From NCBI GenBank assembly GCA_964457585.1, contig CAYWFU010000091.1:1-13134 (forward strand): a DNA stretch of 13,134 nucleotides. The letters run 5' to 3'. This DNA is from CAYWFU01 sp964457585. GTDB taxonomy: Bacteria > JACRDZ01. Each line of letters opens with the position of its first letter. The first letter of the stretch is position 1. The position numbers were made by a program, and so were the translations under genes. The notes beneath the pieces were generated by a model. That model worked only from the letters and a program-made list of their open reading frames with translations. It ran no database searches and was not told where the DNA came from. Of the stretch, positions 6,358-13,134 are shown one piece after another.

Positions 6358-8046
6358 ATGAAAAAAAATGAAGAAACATATAGTAATATAGTTCGAATTC
6401 GCCAGATCATAAATGTTTTTATTAAACATGGTTTTGGGCAGATAATAGAATTTTTAAATCTGCATAAATTCCTTTCTTTAGGTAAAAGATTTTTTAGAAT
6501 TGAAAGTTCAAAGCTTAAAGATGAAGAAGAACACCTTACTCATGCTGAACGTCTTACTCTGGTTTTTGAAGAGCTTGGTCCAACTTTTATAAAATTTGGA
6601 CAAATAATGAGTACACGTCCTGATTTGCTTCCTGAGGAATTTATCGAAAGTTTTAAACGTCTTCAGGATAGAGTCCAGCCTTTTGATTATAATGAAGTTA
6701 AACAGATAATAAAAAATGAATTAAAAAAATCGCCGGAGGAAATTTTCAAAAGTTTTGATGAAAAACCTATTGCTGCAGCTTCAATCGCTCAGGTACATTA
6801 TGCAGTGTTAAATTCGGGTGAAGAAGTTGTAGTCAAAATTCAGCGGCCTGACATACAAAAAAAAATTCTTACAGATTTAAGAATTCTTTATACAATTGCA
6901 AATTTTGTTGATAAAAGATTAGGCGAAGATAGACTGTTTGAACCGCTTGTAATGATAGATGAATTTGATAAATCTATCAGAAGAGAGATGGATTTTATCA
7001 CTGAAGCAACCAATACAGAAAAGCTTCATAGGAATTTCATAGATAATAAAGGTTTTCGTTTTGCAAAAGTTTATTGGGATTTTACCACTTCTCGTGTTTT
7101 AACATTGGAAAGATTCAATGGATTCAGATTGGATGAAGCTGATAAGTTTAAACTTTATAATATTGACAGGGTAAAAATTGCCGAGAAAATAATTTTCGCA
7201 TATTTAAAGCAGTTTTTTGAAGACGGATTTTTTCATGCTGACCCGCATATGGGAAATATTTTTATATCAAAAGAAGGTACTATTTTAATGTTGGACTGCG
7301 GGATGGTAGGTTATCTTACCAAAGAGCTGAAAGAAAATTTTTCTCAGGTATTTATTGGAATAGTTACTCATGAATTTGATAGATTGATTGAAGCTTATAT
7401 GCGTCTTGGTATGATGTCTCAGCCTGTTGATTTTGCTGCATTTCGCCGTGATATTATTGCTTATATGGAAAAGCACCTGGATGTACCGATAAAGCAATTC
7501 AGGATTTCATCAGTATTTATGGATACAATTGCAAATTCAAGAAAATATAAAATACGAGTTAATGTAGATTTTTTGCTTTTAATGAGATCACTTGCAATGC
7601 TTGAAAATATTTCTCGAATATTGAATCCGGAATTAAATATTATTGAGACTACGCGTCCTTATGCTATTGAATTGCTTAGAAAAAAAATTAGTGTAAAAGA
7701 ATTTGTTCAAAGTTCAGGTAAGTTATTTTTTGATATAATTGATACAGCTAAAAATCTTCCCAAACAGATACGACAGATTCTAGATATGTTGCAATCAGGA
7801 AATTTGAGATTCGAAATTAAAGATTCATCTGAAAAAAAATTTCTTGAACACTTAAATATGATTGGGAATAGAATAGCAATAAGCATTATTATTGCTGGCC
7901 TTGCCATAGGTTCATCAATAATTTTGCAAAATACTCATTTCCCAACATTGCTGGGATTTCCATTTTTTGGTATTTTAGGTTACTTTATTGCAGGTTTTAT
8001 CGGAGTTTTTTTAATTGTGTCGATTCTTCGGTCAGGTAAGTGGTAA
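6358..8046 (+). CDS. UbiB/AarF (ABC1) family atypical protein kinase
   Basis: The protein has 562 residues, close to E. coli UbiB (546). Family members are ADCK-type atypical kinases or ATPases tied to quinone or lipid biology in membranes; the target here is unknown. Motifs in order: KFGQ (79-82) in the family-specific N-terminal extension, the Ala-rich loop AAASIAQVH (139-147), the ATP-binding Lys160 in VVKIQRP, HADPHMGN with Asp295 and Asn300, and the metal-binding Asp313 in LDCGMVG. The usual LDFG is LDCG here. Two C-terminal hydrophobic helices (about 503-525 and 531-556) should anchor it in the membrane. I start at ATG 6358. The frame is open back to a GTG at 6277, but those 27 residues are translated repeat. 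No clear ribosome site precedes 6358, so the start is uncertain. The gene is followed by serS after 19 bases. Confidence 0.9.
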   Translation: MKKNEETYSNIVRIRQIINVFIKHGFGQIIEFLNLHKFLSLGKRFFRIESSKLKDEEEHLTHAERLTLVFEELGPTFIKFGQIMSTRPDLLPEEFIESFKRLQDRVQPFDYNEVKQIIKNELKKSPEEIFKSFDEKPIAAASIAQVHYAVLNSGEEVVVKIQRPDIQKKILTDLRILYTIANFVDKRLGEDRLFEPLVMIDEFDKSIRREMDFITEATNTEKLHRNFIDNKGFRFAKVYWDFTTSRVLTLERFNGFRLDEADKFKLYNIDRVKIAEKIIFAYLKQFFEDGFFHADPHMGNIFISKEGTILMLDCGMVGYLTKELKENFSQVFIGIVTHEFDRLIEAYMRLGMMSQPVDFAAFRRDIIAYMEKHLDVPIKQFRISSVFMDTIANSRKYKIRVNVDFLLLMRSLAMLENISRILNPELNIIETTRPYAIELLRKKISVKEFVQSSGKLFFDIIDTAKNLPKQIRQILDMLQSGNLRFEIKDSSEKKFLEHLNMIGNRIAISIIIAGLAIGSSIILQNTHFPTLLGFPFFGILGYFIAGFIGVFLIVSILRSGKW

Positions 8047-8065
8047 AAAAAATTGGAGAGAAAAA

Positions 8066-9355
8066 ATGTTAGATATGAAATTTATTCGCAATAATTTTGA
8101 AGCAGTTCGTGATGCTTTAAAAAATCGCGGAGATACAGTAAAAATTAATGAATTTTGCAGTCTTGATACAAAGCGCAAAGAGTTATTATTACAGGTTGAA
8201 ACATTGCGTCATGAGCAAAATACTACTTCAGAAGAAATAGTTAAATTAAAAAAAAGTGGTGGAGCTCCTCTTGAATTATTATCCGGCATGAAAGAAGTAT
8301 CTTCAAAGATTAAAGAATTAGAAAAAGCTCTTCTGGATGTTGAAGATACATTGAAAAATTTGCTTTTATTTATTCCAAACCTGCCGCATAAAACCGTACC
8401 AATTGGTAAAAATGAAAAAGATAATCTTGAAGTTCGCAGATGGGGCAGTCTGGCAAATTTTGAATTTACTCCACTGACACATATTGAATTAGGTGAAGGG
8501 CTGGATATTCTGGATTTTAAAAGAGGGGTAAAAATTGCTGGTACTAGATTTTGTTTATATAAAGGTTATGGTGCGCGTCTTGAACGGGCATTGATTAATT
8601 TTATGCTTGATATTCATACCAGAAAACATAAATATAAAGAAGTTTTACCGCCTTTTCTTGTCAATCCGGAAGCAATGACAGGTACAGGGCAATTACCAAA
8701 ATTTGAGGAAGAATTATTTAAATGTGAAAGAGATAATCTTTATTTAATTCCTACTGCTGAAGTTCCTGTTACAAATATTCATGCAGGTGAAATACTATTT
8801 GAAGAAAATCTGCCTGTTTATTATACAGCGTACACCCCTTGTTTTCGCAGAGAGGCAGGCTCATATGGCAAAGATACTGCCGGCCTTATAAGACAGCATC
8901 AATTTAATAAAGTTGAACTGGTAAAATTAACAAAGCCGGATGAGTCGTATAATGAATTAGAAAAATTGGTAGCAGATGCCGAAGAGATTCTTCAACTATT
9001 AAAACTTCCATACAGAGTAGTTGCCTTATGTACTGCTGATCTTGGTTTTTCTGCCAGCAAAACTTATGATCTTGAAGTATGGCTGCCGGGACAAAATTGC
9101 TATCGTGAGATATCAAGCTGCAGCAATTTTGAATCATTTCAAGCGAGGAGAGCCGGTATCCGTTATAGGAACAAGGAAATAGGCAAACCGGATTTTGTGC
9201 ATACCCTAAATGGTTCAGGGCTTGCAATAGGTCGTACTTTAATAGCTATTTTAGAAAACTGTCAGCAAAAAGATGGAAATATTAAAATACCAGAAATTTT
9301 GATACCTTATATGGATGGGAATGAAGTAATTACAAGAGAGATAACCTCAAGCTGA
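8066..9355 (+). CDS. serS: Seryl-tRNA synthetase
   Basis: Charges tRNA(Ser), and tRNA(Sec) where present, with serine; a cytosolic class II synthetase. The 429 residues equal the usual length. The N-terminal part (about 30-100) is the charged coiled-coil arm that contacts the tRNA long variable loop. Motif 2 is FRREAGSYGKDTAGLIRQHQ (from Phe260, with Arg261/Arg262 and Glu263). Motif 3 is GSGLAIGR with Arg390. The serine-site region includes TAEVP and the ISSCSNFESFQARR segment. I chose ATG 8066 because GGAGAG (8055-8060) lies 5 bases upstream. The longer in-frame extension overlaps the end of the UbiB-family gene and has no homologous look. It is probably the last gene of the plus-strand unit; no intrinsic terminator is visible after it. 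Confidence 0.97.
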   Translation: MLDMKFIRNNFEAVRDALKNRGDTVKINEFCSLDTKRKELLLQVETLRHEQNTTSEEIVKLKKSGGAPLELLSGMKEVSSKIKELEKALLDVEDTLKNLLLFIPNLPHKTVPIGKNEKDNLEVRRWGSLANFEFTPLTHIELGEGLDILDFKRGVKIAGTRFCLYKGYGARLERALINFMLDIHTRKHKYKEVLPPFLVNPEAMTGTGQLPKFEEELFKCERDNLYLIPTAEVPVTNIHAGEILFEENLPVYYTAYTPCFRREAGSYGKDTAGLIRQHQFNKVELVKLTKPDESYNELEKLVADAEEILQLLKLPYRVVALCTADLGFSASKTYDLEVWLPGQNCYREISSCSNFESFQARRAGIRYRNKEIGKPDFVHTLNGSGLAIGRTLIAILENCQQKDGNIKIPEILIPYMDGNEVITREITSS

Positions 9356-9384
9356 CTCCATATCTGACTAAATATTAAAATATG

Positions 9385-9413
9385 TTGAAATTTTATTTTA
9401 GATATACTATAAT
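9385..9413 (+). promoter_or_regulatory. Strong sigma-70-like promoter for the AAA ATPase gene
   Basis: TTGAAA (9385-9390, five of six consensus bases), an exact 17-base spacer and a perfect TATAAT (9408-9413). It is the best promoter match I found in the window. It would start transcription near 9420, about 45 bases before the ATPase ATG, so this gene need not depend on the serS unit. Confidence 0.65.
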
Positions 9414-9463
9414 ATAATTAGATTTAAATTTAGGCATAGTGATATTGTTGAGGATAAAAATAA

Positions 9464-10852
9464 ATGATATCAATGCAAGACCTGCAAGTTAAAAATCCAT
9501 GGTGGTTGAATAGCGAATATATTATTGCTGAAAAGGACTGGCCAAAACGTGATATTTTTTTTATTTTAGAAAAAAATATGCAGCATTCATTGATGTTAAA
9601 TATTGTGGGTTTAAGACGCGTTGGTAAAAGTACAATAATTAAACAATTAATTACAGGGTTGCTTAGGGAAATAAAGCCCATTAATATCTTTTACTATTTA
9701 TTTGATTATTCAAGCCAAATTAAAACAACAGATTTTTTGGATAATGTATTAGATATTTATTTTAAAGAGGTTCAGCAAAAAATAATTACTAATTTAAATG
9801 AAACTCTTTATGTATTTCTTGATGAAATTCAATATATTGAAAATTGGCAGGCGATTGTTAAAAAATATTATGATTTATCAAATAAAAAAATTAAATTTGT
9901 GCTAACCGGATCACAAAGTGTTTTATTGAAGGGCAAATCAAAAGAAAGTCTTTCAGGAAGAATATTTGATTATTATCTTCCACCTCTCACATTTACTGAA
10001 TTTTTAAGGATTAATAAAATTGAATTCAGCCCTATAACAAAATTTGACCTATTTGATTTATCAAAAACATATTTTGATTTAAGCGGTTATAATTTAACTC
10101 ATGGTAAAAAAATCTATGAAATAAGCAAGGAATACATTATAAATGGTCAGTTCCCAGAAAGTAGAAAATTAAATTCAGATGAAAACAAATTGGAATATAT
10201 CTTAGAATCTGTATTAGGAAAAATTTTGGAGGATTGCATTAAGATTTACAAAATTGAAAAACGAGAAGAATTTAAATTGGTAACATATCAATTGCTAAAC
10301 AATATAAGTTCCACATTCGAATTGAAAAATATTAGCAGGGAAATAGGTATTTCCAGTCTAACTATAGAAAAATATCTTGAATATTTAAAAGACAGCTATA
10401 TTTTTGAGATATTATTCAAACACCATAAGAGTTTAATTAAGCAGGGAAGGATACTGAAAAAAGTTTATACTACTTGTGTTAATTTCAATTGCGCATTTAA
10501 TCGTTATAAAGAAAACCATATAGATGAAGTTCCTGAGGTATTTGGTAAAACAATTGAAAATCTTATTTATAATATTTTAAAACAAAAATATTCCCATTCG
10601 AATATTAGCTTTTGGAGAAGTGGTGAAAAAGAAATTGATTTTTTAGTTCCCGAAAATAATAACATTCTTCCTATTGAAGTTAAAATTTCAAGAAATATGG
10701 ATAATAGAGATTTAAAGACTATTTGCGAGTATCTTCAATCTAATAATATCAGCTATGGGATTGTTGTATCAAAAAATGAGTTAGCAAAAAAGCAAGTCTA
10801 TAATCAAACATTGTATTTCATCCCTTATTATTTAATGTTGACTGACTTTTAA
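9464..10852 (+). CDS. AAA ATPase with C-terminal DUF4143 / PD-(D/E)XK-like domain
   Basis: The protein has 462 residues. It shows Walker A GLRRVGKST (49-57), Walker B YVFLDEIQ with Asp120 and Glu121, a sensor-like LTGSQS (about 147-152) and an LSGR arginine (166), matching the AAA_14 domain. The middle (about 230-330) is helical with a winged-helix look. The C-terminal part carries EIDFLV (Glu390, Asp392) and PIEVK (Glu405, Lys407), spaced like the active site of PD-(D/E)XK nucleases and typical of DUF4143. The family is widespread in bacteria and archaea and often multicopy; its cellular job is not established, and nuclease activity here is inferred from motif spacing only. GAGG (9450-9453) lies 10 bases before the ATG. 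It has its own promoter and is convergent with the phosphorylase gene, only 10 bases away. It is probably accessory. Confidence 0.88.
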   Translation: MISMQDLQVKNPWWLNSEYIIAEKDWPKRDIFFILEKNMQHSLMLNIVGLRRVGKSTIIKQLITGLLREIKPINIFYYLFDYSSQIKTTDFLDNVLDIYFKEVQQKIITNLNETLYVFLDEIQYIENWQAIVKKYYDLSNKKIKFVLTGSQSVLLKGKSKESLSGRIFDYYLPPLTFTEFLRINKIEFSPITKFDLFDLSKTYFDLSGYNLTHGKKIYEISKEYIINGQFPESRKLNSDENKLEYILESVLGKILEDCIKIYKIEKREEFKLVTYQLLNNISSTFELKNISREIGISSLTIEKYLEYLKDSYIFEILFKHHKSLIKQGRILKKVYTTCVNFNCAFNRYKENHIDEVPEVFGKTIENLIYNILKQKYSHSNISFWRSGEKEIDFLVPENNNILPIEVKISRNMDNRDLKTICEYLQSNNISYGIVVSKNELAKKQVYNQTLYFIPYYLMLTDF

Positions 10853-10862
10853 CTTTTTACGA

Positions 10863-11597
10863 TTATATAGCTTCTATTATTAATTTAAATGCATCTCTTA
10901 AAGCTTTTTTATATTCGAGCAAAGAATACCCGGGATTCCATTTATAATTATATAATTCATCTGAAACCACCAGAATAGCGCCCAAATCCACATTCCTAAA
11001 ACGAGCCACTGAAAATAAAGCAGATATTTCCATCTCAACGCCGAGAGCAAGCTGATCCTGATATTTTTGCACCTGTATCTGCGTCTCCCTATAAGGAGCG
11101 TCAGTAGTCCATATCTTTCCTTTTGAATAATTCACTGATTTTTTTTGACATGCAATTTCCAGTTTATTTAATATTTTTTGTGATGGGAAACTTGAAGTCA
11201 AATTCGGATAATAGTGTTTTGAAGTTCCTTCATCTATTATAGCTTCTTGAGGAAGTATTATACTGCTTATAGGTACATTTTTTTTAAGAGCGCCGCACGT
11301 GCCCAAAATATAGAAATTTGTACCTCCCAGAGCAATTGCCTTTTCAAGTACTAAAACAGACGCAGGTGCTCCTAATGCAGGACCTAATATTGAAAAAGGA
11401 TAAGATGTACTATCAAAATCATAACGCGAATAAAATTCCAGTTTTTTGGGTTTAATATTTTCTGATGGAAATATTTCTCTAATTAAAGGAATAAGAAATG
11501 GATTGCAAAGAATTATAACATCTTTAGCAATAACATCTTCATAATTTGCTTTATGCGGATTAATTATAGCCTGATTTTTATCTGTAGTGTCTGTCAT
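10863..11597 (-). CDS. Nucleoside phosphorylase (PNP/UDP family)
   Basis: Cleaves a nucleoside with phosphate to the free base and pentose 1-phosphate; purine or uridine specificity cannot be read from sequence. The 244 residues fit the family. Visible motifs: GPALGAPAS (72-80), the phosphate-loop region, ILGTCGAL (97-104) on the core strand, EGTSKHYYP (123-131), TTDAPYRE (164-171), VEMEI (187-191, the ribose-binding Met-Glu) and SDEL (212-215) near the base-binding site. There is no signal peptide, so it is cytosolic. The start ATG has no good ribosome site (A-rich AACAAAAT precedes it). It lies 13 bases after the stop of the response regulator gene, so translation may depend on coupling. 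It probably serves nucleoside salvage, upstream of base reuse. Confidence 0.9.
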   Translation of the reverse strand: MTDTTDKNQAIINPHKANYEDVIAKDVIILCNPFLIPLIREIFPSENIKPKKLEFYSRYDFDSTSYPFSILGPALGAPASVLVLEKAIALGGTNFYILGTCGALKKNVPISSIILPQEAIIDEGTSKHYYPNLTSSFPSQKILNKLEIACQKKSVNYSKGKIWTTDAPYRETQIQVQKYQDQLALGVEMEISALFSVARFRNVDLGAILVVSDELYNYKWNPGYSLLEYKKALRDAFKLIIEAI

Positions 11598-11610
11598 ATT
11601 TTGTTAAGCT

Positions 11611-12978
11611 TTATTTTATCTCATATCTTTTTAATTTGTAATGCAAAGTGCGGAGACTGATTCCCAATGCTTTTGCAGTTTTTTCTCTATGTCCTGTAAA
11701 TTTATCAAGAGTTTTTTTAATTAATTCTATTTCCATATCTTCCATTGTTAATTCTTTCATTTCATCTTTCCATGAAGTGGAAACGATTGATTGATCAGCA
11801 TGCGTTTTAATGAGGATGTTTGCCGGAAGATGAGAAATATCTATTTTATTATCAGGGATTATCACAACTAAACGTTCAATAATATTCCGCAATTCACGAA
11901 TATTACCGGGCCAGTTATATTGAAGCATATACTCCATAGCTTTAGAGGTTATAGTTTTTAAAGGGCGTTCATGTCTATCGCAGAAAAATTTTAAAAATTC
12001 ATTTGTTAATAGCGGTATATCACTGGATCTTTCTCTTAATGGAGGAACATATATTGGAACGACATTAAGCCTGTAAAATAAATCTTCACGAAAATCCCCT
12101 TTTTTAACTAATTCATCAAGTCTTATATTGGATGCGGCAATAAATCGTACTTTGGTTTTTATGATTTCATGTGAACCTAATCTTGTTATCTGCTGTTCCT
12201 CAAGAACTCTTAATAAATTCACCTGACTTTTTAAACTTAGAGTGCTTATTTCATCTAAAAAAAGTGTTCCATTATTTGCAAGCTCTAATTTCCCAACCTG
12301 TCTTGAAATTGCTCCTGTAAACGATCCTTTTTCATGACCAAACAATTCGCTTTCAAGCAGGGTTTCAGGAATAGCTCCGCAATTTAGTATAACTAATGGT
12401 TTATCTTTCTGTTTACTGTAGAAATGAATAGAATGCGCAATAAGTTCTTTCCCTGTTCCGCTTTCTCCCTGAATTAATACTGTTGCATCAGTAGGAGCAG
12501 CTTGTTTAATTACTGTAAAAATTTCCTGGATTCCTGTATGTTCTCCAATAATTTTTGGAGCACCCTCTTCAAAATTAATACTCGGGAGTTGTTTGGTATC
12601 GATTGAAATAATTTTTTTATGATCCAGAGTTTCTTTAACTAATAAACGTAATTTTTTTATGTCAATAGGTTTAGAAATATAATCATAAGCATTATTTTTT
12701 ATTGCGCAAACAGCATCTTCAATTGTCCCATAAGCAGTCATGAGGATGACTTCTGTATCCGGTGAATAGATTTTAGCCTGTTCTAATAAATCCAGACCGC
12801 TAATCCCGGGCATTCGTATATCAGTTAAAAGGATATCATAATTAGTCTGTTTAAGTTTATTTAATGCTTCAATACCATTTGAAGCTAAATCGATAATATA
12901 ATTTTCTTTTAATAATGCATCTTTTAATCCTTCACGTATATGAATTTCATCATCTACGATTAATATTTTTTCATTCAT
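11611..12978 (-). CDS. NtrC-family sigma-54-dependent response regulator
   Basis: The protein has 455 residues with three domains. The receiver (1-about 120) has the acidic pocket Asp9/Asp10, phosphoacceptor Asp53 in LTDIRMPG, Thr81 and Lys103. The AAA+ sigma-54 activation domain (about 140-375) has Walker A GESGTGKE (171-178), the sigma-54 contact loop GSFTGA (218-223; the family norm is GAFTGA) and Walker B TLFLDE (Asp242, Glu243). A Fis-type helix-turn-helix closes it (about 410-455, with HREKTAKALGISLRTLHYKL). It should open promoters for sigma-54 polymerase when phosphorylated. I chose ATG 12978 because GGAG (12988-12985) lies 6 bases upstream. An earlier in-frame GTG at 13011 falls inside the promoter. 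No histidine kinase is next to it. It heads a two-gene unit with the nucleoside phosphorylase. Confidence 0.95.
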   Translation of the reverse strand: MNEKILIVDDEIHIREGLKDALLKENYIIDLASNGIEALNKLKQTNYDILLTDIRMPGISGLDLLEQAKIYSPDTEVILMTAYGTIEDAVCAIKNNAYDYISKPIDIKKLRLLVKETLDHKKIISIDTKQLPSINFEEGAPKIIGEHTGIQEIFTVIKQAAPTDATVLIQGESGTGKELIAHSIHFYSKQKDKPLVILNCGAIPETLLESELFGHEKGSFTGAISRQVGKLELANNGTLFLDEISTLSLKSQVNLLRVLEEQQITRLGSHEIIKTKVRFIAASNIRLDELVKKGDFREDLFYRLNVVPIYVPPLRERSSDIPLLTNEFLKFFCDRHERPLKTITSKAMEYMLQYNWPGNIRELRNIIERLVVIIPDNKIDISHLPANILIKTHADQSIVSTSWKDEMKELTMEDMEIELIKKTLDKFTGHREKTAKALGISLRTLHYKLKRYEIK

Positions 12979-13006
12979 GAATTGCTCCAAAATATTTATT
13001 TGTATT

Positions 13007-13028
13007 GACACTAATTATAGACACTAAT
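13007..13028. repeat. 9-base direct repeat GACACTAAT x2, possible operator
   Basis: Two identical copies, 13007-13015 and 13020-13028, are separated by TATA, a 13-base period. They flank and overlap the -10 element of the regulator promoter, so a protein bound to them would block or modulate transcription. Which protein binds is unknown; autoregulation is one option. Confidence 0.45.
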
Positions 13029-13042
13029 ATTTAAAAAAACAA
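13014..13042 (-). promoter_or_regulatory. Sigma-70-like promoter of the response regulator operon
   Basis: On the minus strand, TTGTTT (13042-13037), a 17-base spacer and a perfect TATAAT (13019-13014). The -35 is weak (three of six). It lies just downstream of an intrinsic terminator, which separates it from any gene further right. The predicted start near 13007 leaves a leader of about 30 bases. Confidence 0.55.
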
Positions 13043-13061
13043 CTTATATATTATCTTCATT

Positions 13062-13107
13062 AAAAAAAAAGAGCCCTTAAACTGGTTTTATCCAGTGCAA
13101 GAGCTCT
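13062..13107 (-). terminator. Intrinsic terminator for a leftward gene beyond the right edge
   Basis: Read on the minus strand, a two-part hairpin is followed by nine T residues (13070-13062). The outer stem pairs 13071-13078 with 13099-13106, with one mismatch at 13075/13102. The inner stem pairs ACTGG (13081-13085) with CCAGT (13092-13096). The plus-strand side has no T-run, so it acts leftward. The last bases of the window (13108-13134) are purine-rich on the plus strand and show no gene. Confidence 0.8.
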
Positions 13108-13134
13108 ATTGGAGGTAAAGCGAGGAGAGGAAAA

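Noticed and set aside
8015..8065. Longer N-terminus for seryl-tRNA synthetase
   Set aside because: The extension overlaps the end of the UbiB-family gene. The ATG at 8066 has a proper ribosome site, and MLDMKFIRNNFEAVRDAL is a typical family start.
9356..9384. Intrinsic terminator after serS
   Set aside because: There is no GC-rich hairpin followed by a T-run; the plus-strand unit may end by another mechanism or read through.
1129..9429. GATTTAAAT occurring in three intergenic spots (1129, 6145, 9421)
   Set aside because: The 9-mer is AT-rich and nearly palindromic, and a few chance copies are expected in DNA of this composition; the contexts do not match each other.
9464..10852. Toxin-antitoxin or defence system
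   Set aside because: The ATPase has no small partner gene or other defence gene beside it; the neighbours are serS and a nucleoside phosphorylase.
10853..10862. Bidirectional terminator between the convergent genes
   Set aside because: The gap is only 10 bases and no hairpin with a T-run is visible there.
12979..13011. GTG start for the response regulator at 13011
   Set aside because: It would lie next to the -10 element of the promoter, and the receiver domain begins normally at ATG 12978 behind GGAG.

Overview
The window is an AT-rich stretch (about one third G+C by eye) of a bacterial chromosome. It is densely packed with housekeeping genes plus a few accessory ones. Two predicted lipoproteins with signal peptides and lipobox-like cysteines, one of them outer-membrane-like in composition, point to a Gram-negative cell plan. 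The sigma-54-type response regulator, the group-III-like phosphofructokinase and the intergenic repeat families would fit an uncultivated or deep-branching anaerobic lineage. The sequence alone does not let me name the phylum. I see no tRNA, rRNA, CRISPR array, insertion sequence or phage gene.

Layout. (1) Minus strand, 1-1896: an outer-membrane-like lipoprotein gene is followed by pfkA, which runs off the left edge. They are separated by a short inverted repeat built from TTAAGG-like units. (2) A 219-base AT-rich divergent promoter region. (3) Plus strand, 2116-9355: a probable transcription unit with a large lipoprotein (three IPT/TIG domains plus a seven-repeat predicted beta-propeller), guaA, a small phasin-like protein, a UbiB/AarF-family atypical kinase and serS. 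Spacings are 10, 30, 212 and 19 bases. The one long gap, before the UbiB-family gene, holds a striking 8-base-period inverted repeat. (4) A lone AAA ATPase with a DUF4143/PD-(D/E)XK-like C-terminus at 9464-10852, with its own strong sigma-70-like promoter. (5) Minus strand, 13134-10863: an intrinsic terminator for an unseen gene further right, then an NtrC-type response regulator with a well-formed promoter overlapped by a 9-base direct repeat, then a nucleoside phosphorylase 13 bases downstream of it.

How the genes work together. Most are core metabolism and translation: glycolysis (pfkA), GMP synthesis (guaA) and seryl-tRNA charging (serS). The phasin-like/UbiB pair is an arrangement I recall from other bacteria and may be a functional unit. 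The response regulator and nucleoside phosphorylase look like a two-gene operon, but no partner histidine kinase is visible. I find no convincing new multi-gene defence or mobile system. The signals most worth following are the two intergenic inverted-repeat families, the direct repeat over the regulator promoter, and the propeller/TIG lipoprotein fused to the guaA operon.
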